Positions 6,297-7,873 of a stretch of DNA of 7,873 nt are shown here, one piece after another (position 1 is the stretch's first letter; each line of letters begins with the position of its first letter). The notes below the pieces were generated by a model that saw only the letters and a list, made by a program, of their open reading frames with translations, made no database searches and was not told where the DNA came from. Both the position numbers and the translations under genes were made by a program. Origin of the DNA: Pseudomonadota bacterium (GTDB taxonomy: Bacteria; Desulfobacterota; Desulfovibrionia; Desulfovibrionales; Desulfovibrionaceae); assembly GCA_023417745.1 (NCBI GenBank), contig JAEZEM010000111.1, positions 1 to 7,873 on the forward strand, given 5' to 3'.

Positions 6297-7406
6297 ATGG
6301 AAGACAAGGGTATTTTCGGAAAAATCGCCGCCATCCTTCCCGGGCTGGCCTTCATGGTCGGCACGCTGTGGGTGCTGCGCACCTACGTCGAGCCGTGGAT
6401 GACCGACGCGGTGCTATTTGGCCAGAAGGGCTGGCTCATCAAGGTCACCCACCTCAACTACATCCTGCTGGCCATCATCGTCGGCATGCTCTACCGCAAC
6501 GTGCTTTTCGGCGGCAAGATTCCGGCCTGGGCCGAGGAAGGCTTCCGCACCACCCGGCTTTTCATCAAGGCCGGCGTCATCATGCTGGGCTCGCTTTACA
6601 CCATCCAGAGCCTGGCCAAGGTCGGCGGCGTCGCCATCCTGCTCATCATGACCTTTGTTTTCGGCACCATCTTCTTCGTTATGTTTTTTGGCCGGCTCAT
6701 GGGCATGGAACGCTCCATGATCGGCGTCATGGGCGCGGCCTGCGGCGTGTGCGGCGTGTCAGCGGCCATCGCCACCTCGCCCGCGGTCAAGGCCAAGCCC
6801 TCCGACGTGGCCCTGGCCATCGCCACCATTCTCGGCTTTGGCATCATGACCATGTTCATCTCGCCCTTTATCGGCAAGGCCCTGCAAATGTCCGACTACC
6901 AGTTCGGGGCCTGGGTCGGCACGGGCATCCTCAATTCCGGCCAGGTGTTGGCCACCTGCCTGGCCTTCAACCCGACCATCGCCCCGGGCACGGCCGTGGC
7001 TTACGGCGAGATCTGGAACGTGGTGCGCGTCATCTCCATTCCCTTCGTCGTCTTTTTCATCACCATGTGGTACTGGCGGGCTGAGGCCGAGGCCGAGCAC
7101 ATGTCCCTTGGCCGCATCCTCAAGGAAAAGTTCCCGGTCTTCGTCATCGGCTTTTTCGGCATGACCTTCCTGTCGTCGGTCGGAGCGCTGGGGGCCGAGG
7201 GGTCCAACACGCTGCACCTCATGCGCGACGTCATGTCCTGGATCTTCGGCATCGGCCTGGTCGGCCAGGGCGCCTACATTGACATCCGCGAGATCAAAAC
7301 CGCCGGCGGCAAGCCGCTCAAGGTCGGTCTGGCCGCCGGCTGTCTCAAGTACGCTGTGGCCCTGCTCATCGTCATGCTCTTTGTCAGCAAGGAATCCTCT
7401 TTCTAA
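6297..7406 (+). CDS. UPF0324/YeiH-type membrane transporter (putative sulfate exporter family)
   Basis: This encodes 369 residues with about ten hydrophobic segments (for example about 9-28, 53-68, 87-103, 111-132, 141-160, 171-192, 206-222, 240-260, 279-297, 312-326 and 344-363). The start is ATG 6297, with AGAGGGG (6284-6290) 6 nt upstream. Family features are GVCGVSAAIATSPAVKAKPSD (150-170, split as GVCGVSAAIAT and the following lysine-containing loop), which corresponds to the CGASA block of YeiH proteins, GAWVGTGILNSGQVLA (204-219), and DIREIKTAGGKPLKVGL (329-345). In many relatives the second block contains an HD pair; here it reads N213-S214-G215-Q216-V217. It should be an inner-membrane exporter of small anions; sulfate or sulfite are only family-level guesses. 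It lies between the stress protein and the lipoyl-like gene, with 12-15 nt gaps, so one transcript is likely. Confidence 0.85.
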   Translation: MEDKGIFGKIAAILPGLAFMVGTLWVLRTYVEPWMTDAVLFGQKGWLIKVTHLNYILLAIIVGMLYRNVLFGGKIPAWAEEGFRTTRLFIKAGVIMLGSLYTIQSLAKVGGVAILLIMTFVFGTIFFVMFFGRLMGMERSMIGVMGAACGVCGVSAAIATSPAVKAKPSDVALAIATILGFGIMTMFISPFIGKALQMSDYQFGAWVGTGILNSGQVLATCLAFNPTIAPGTAVAYGEIWNVVRVISIPFVVFFITMWYWRAEAEAEHMSLGRILKEKFPVFVIGFFGMTFLSSVGALGAEGSNTLHLMRDVMSWIFGIGLVGQGAYIDIREIKTAGGKPLKVGLAAGCLKYAVALLIVMLFVSKESSF

Positions 7407-7418
7407 GGAGTTTGGGAT

Positions 7419-7820
7419 ATGGCCGGTGAAGTGAAAAAAAGCGGCAAGATGACCGTGTTTCGCACCGACCGCCATGAGGACATGGCGGCCATGGTGCTGG
7501 TCGGTTGCCTGGTGGTGATCGTGTTGTGCTACATGGCCTTCATTGTGCCCACGGTCACGGTGGGCGCGCCGTCCGACGGCAAGGTCGTCTCCATCGCCGT
7601 GTCCGAGTCGGGCATGGTGCAAAAGGGCGAGCCGCTGTACGCCTTCGAGGTGAAGGAAAAGAAGTGGACCCAGGGCAAGGTCGAGGAAAAGCTCGTCACC
7701 CGCGAGGTCAAGTCCGCCGCCAGCGGCAAGGTGCTCAAGGTCGTGGCCAAGCCCGGCGAGGAGCTCAAGAAGGGCAAGCCCATCGTGGTCCTGGAGCACG
7801 AGAAGGGGACCTTGCCGTGA
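7419..7820 (+). CDS. Small membrane-anchored biotinyl/lipoyl-like domain protein
   Basis: A 133-residue protein starting at ATG 7419, with AAGGAG (7405-7410, overlapping the previous stop) 8 nt upstream. Residues 1-22 are basic, then one transmembrane helix spans about 23-44 (MAAMVLVGCLVVIVLCYMAF is its core), so the rest should be periplasmic. Residues 50-129 contain two half-motifs of a biotinyl/lipoyl hammerhead: SDGKVVSIAVSESGMVQKGE (52-71) and ASGKVLKVVAKPGEELKKGK (101-120). They are joined by a lysine-rich, hydrophilic linker (about 77-99) containing VKEKK. No clear MKM or DKA modification motif is visible, and a periplasmic place would argue against biotin or lipoate attachment. It resembles the lipoyl half-motifs of HlyD-type adaptors without the long coiled coil. 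Its role is probably as an accessory to the preceding transporter (inference). Confidence 0.75.
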   Translation: MAGEVKKSGKMTVFRTDRHEDMAAMVLVGCLVVIVLCYMAFIVPTVTVGAPSDGKVVSIAVSESGMVQKGEPLYAFEVKEKKWTQGKVEEKLVTREVKSAASGKVLKVVAKPGEELKKGKPIVVLEHEKGTLP

Positions 7821-7873
7821 CCGGGGTGCTGGTCGTCCTCGACGAATCCGGCAAGGCCATCGGCCAAGGGCTG
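7817..7873 (+). CDS. Start of a further operon gene, cut by window edge
   Basis: GTG 7817 overlaps the previous stop as GTGA (7817-7820), the same coupling seen between the kinase and regulator genes. AAGGGGA (7803-7809) lies 7 nt upstream. Only 19 codons are visible, beginning (M)TGVLVVLDESGKAIGQGL, a hydrophobic strand followed by a DESGKA turn. That is too little to assign a family. It is placed in the operon by the overlap. Confidence 0.55.
   Translation, partial: MTGVLVVLDESGKAIGQGL

Noticed and set aside
5681..7084. 467-codon plus-strand frame overlapping the usp and transporter genes
   Set aside because: It is Arg/Gly/His-rich shadow coding over two genes with clear families, start sites and motifs in another frame.
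7419..7820. Biotin carboxyl carrier or lipoyl carrier subunit of a metabolic enzyme complex
   Set aside because: The N-terminal membrane helix, the predicted periplasmic position and the absence of an MKM or DKA motif argue against a carrier function, and no carboxylase or dehydrogenase subunit lies beside it in the window.

Overview
The window is GC-rich with dense, short-gapped genes. Its gene content points to a Desulfovibrio-type sulfate reducer (Desulfovibrionaceae, possibly near Desulfovibrio/Solidesulfovibrio). The indicators are a c-type heme sensor kinase paired with an NtrC-type regulator, a UPF0324/YeiH-type transporter beside a universal stress protein, and a gene-end hairpin that I recall from Desulfovibrio genomes. 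The taxonomic call is an inference; no rRNA or marker gene is present.

Left part (1-1732, + strand): the 3' portion of a radical SAM enzyme, cut by the window edge, is followed after 23 nt by a complete LysE/RhtB-family exporter gene. The two are probably cotranscribed. A 10-bp-stem hairpin (1763-1785) sits between the exporter and the convergent regulator gene.

Middle part (1837-5663, - strand): a two-component operon. The upstream gene encodes an 806-residue membrane histidine kinase whose periplasmic domain is of the DUF3365/Tll0287 type and carries a CxxCH heme-c motif. A GTGA stop/start overlap joins it to a 469-residue sigma54-dependent response regulator with receiver, AAA+ and Fis-type HTH domains, carrying intact GAFTGA and Walker motifs.

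Right part (5859-7873, + strand): a divergent operon of a universal stress protein, a UPF0324/YeiH-type membrane transporter, a small membrane-anchored biotinyl/lipoyl-like domain protein, and the first 19 codons of another gene that overlaps the previous stop (GTGA). The 195-nt divergent intergenic region holds a correctly spaced -24/-12 (sigma54) promoter at 5809-5823, with inverted repeats 60-100 nt upstream of the expected transcription start.

Reading them together: the heme-c kinase probably senses a redox or ligand signal in the periplasm and phosphorylates the NtrC-type regulator. The regulator would then activate the sigma54 promoter of the usp-transporter-lipoyl-like operon. This circuit is the most interesting feature of the window. 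The signal and the transported substrate (a sulfur oxyanion or other small anion is a guess from the family name) cannot be read from the sequence.
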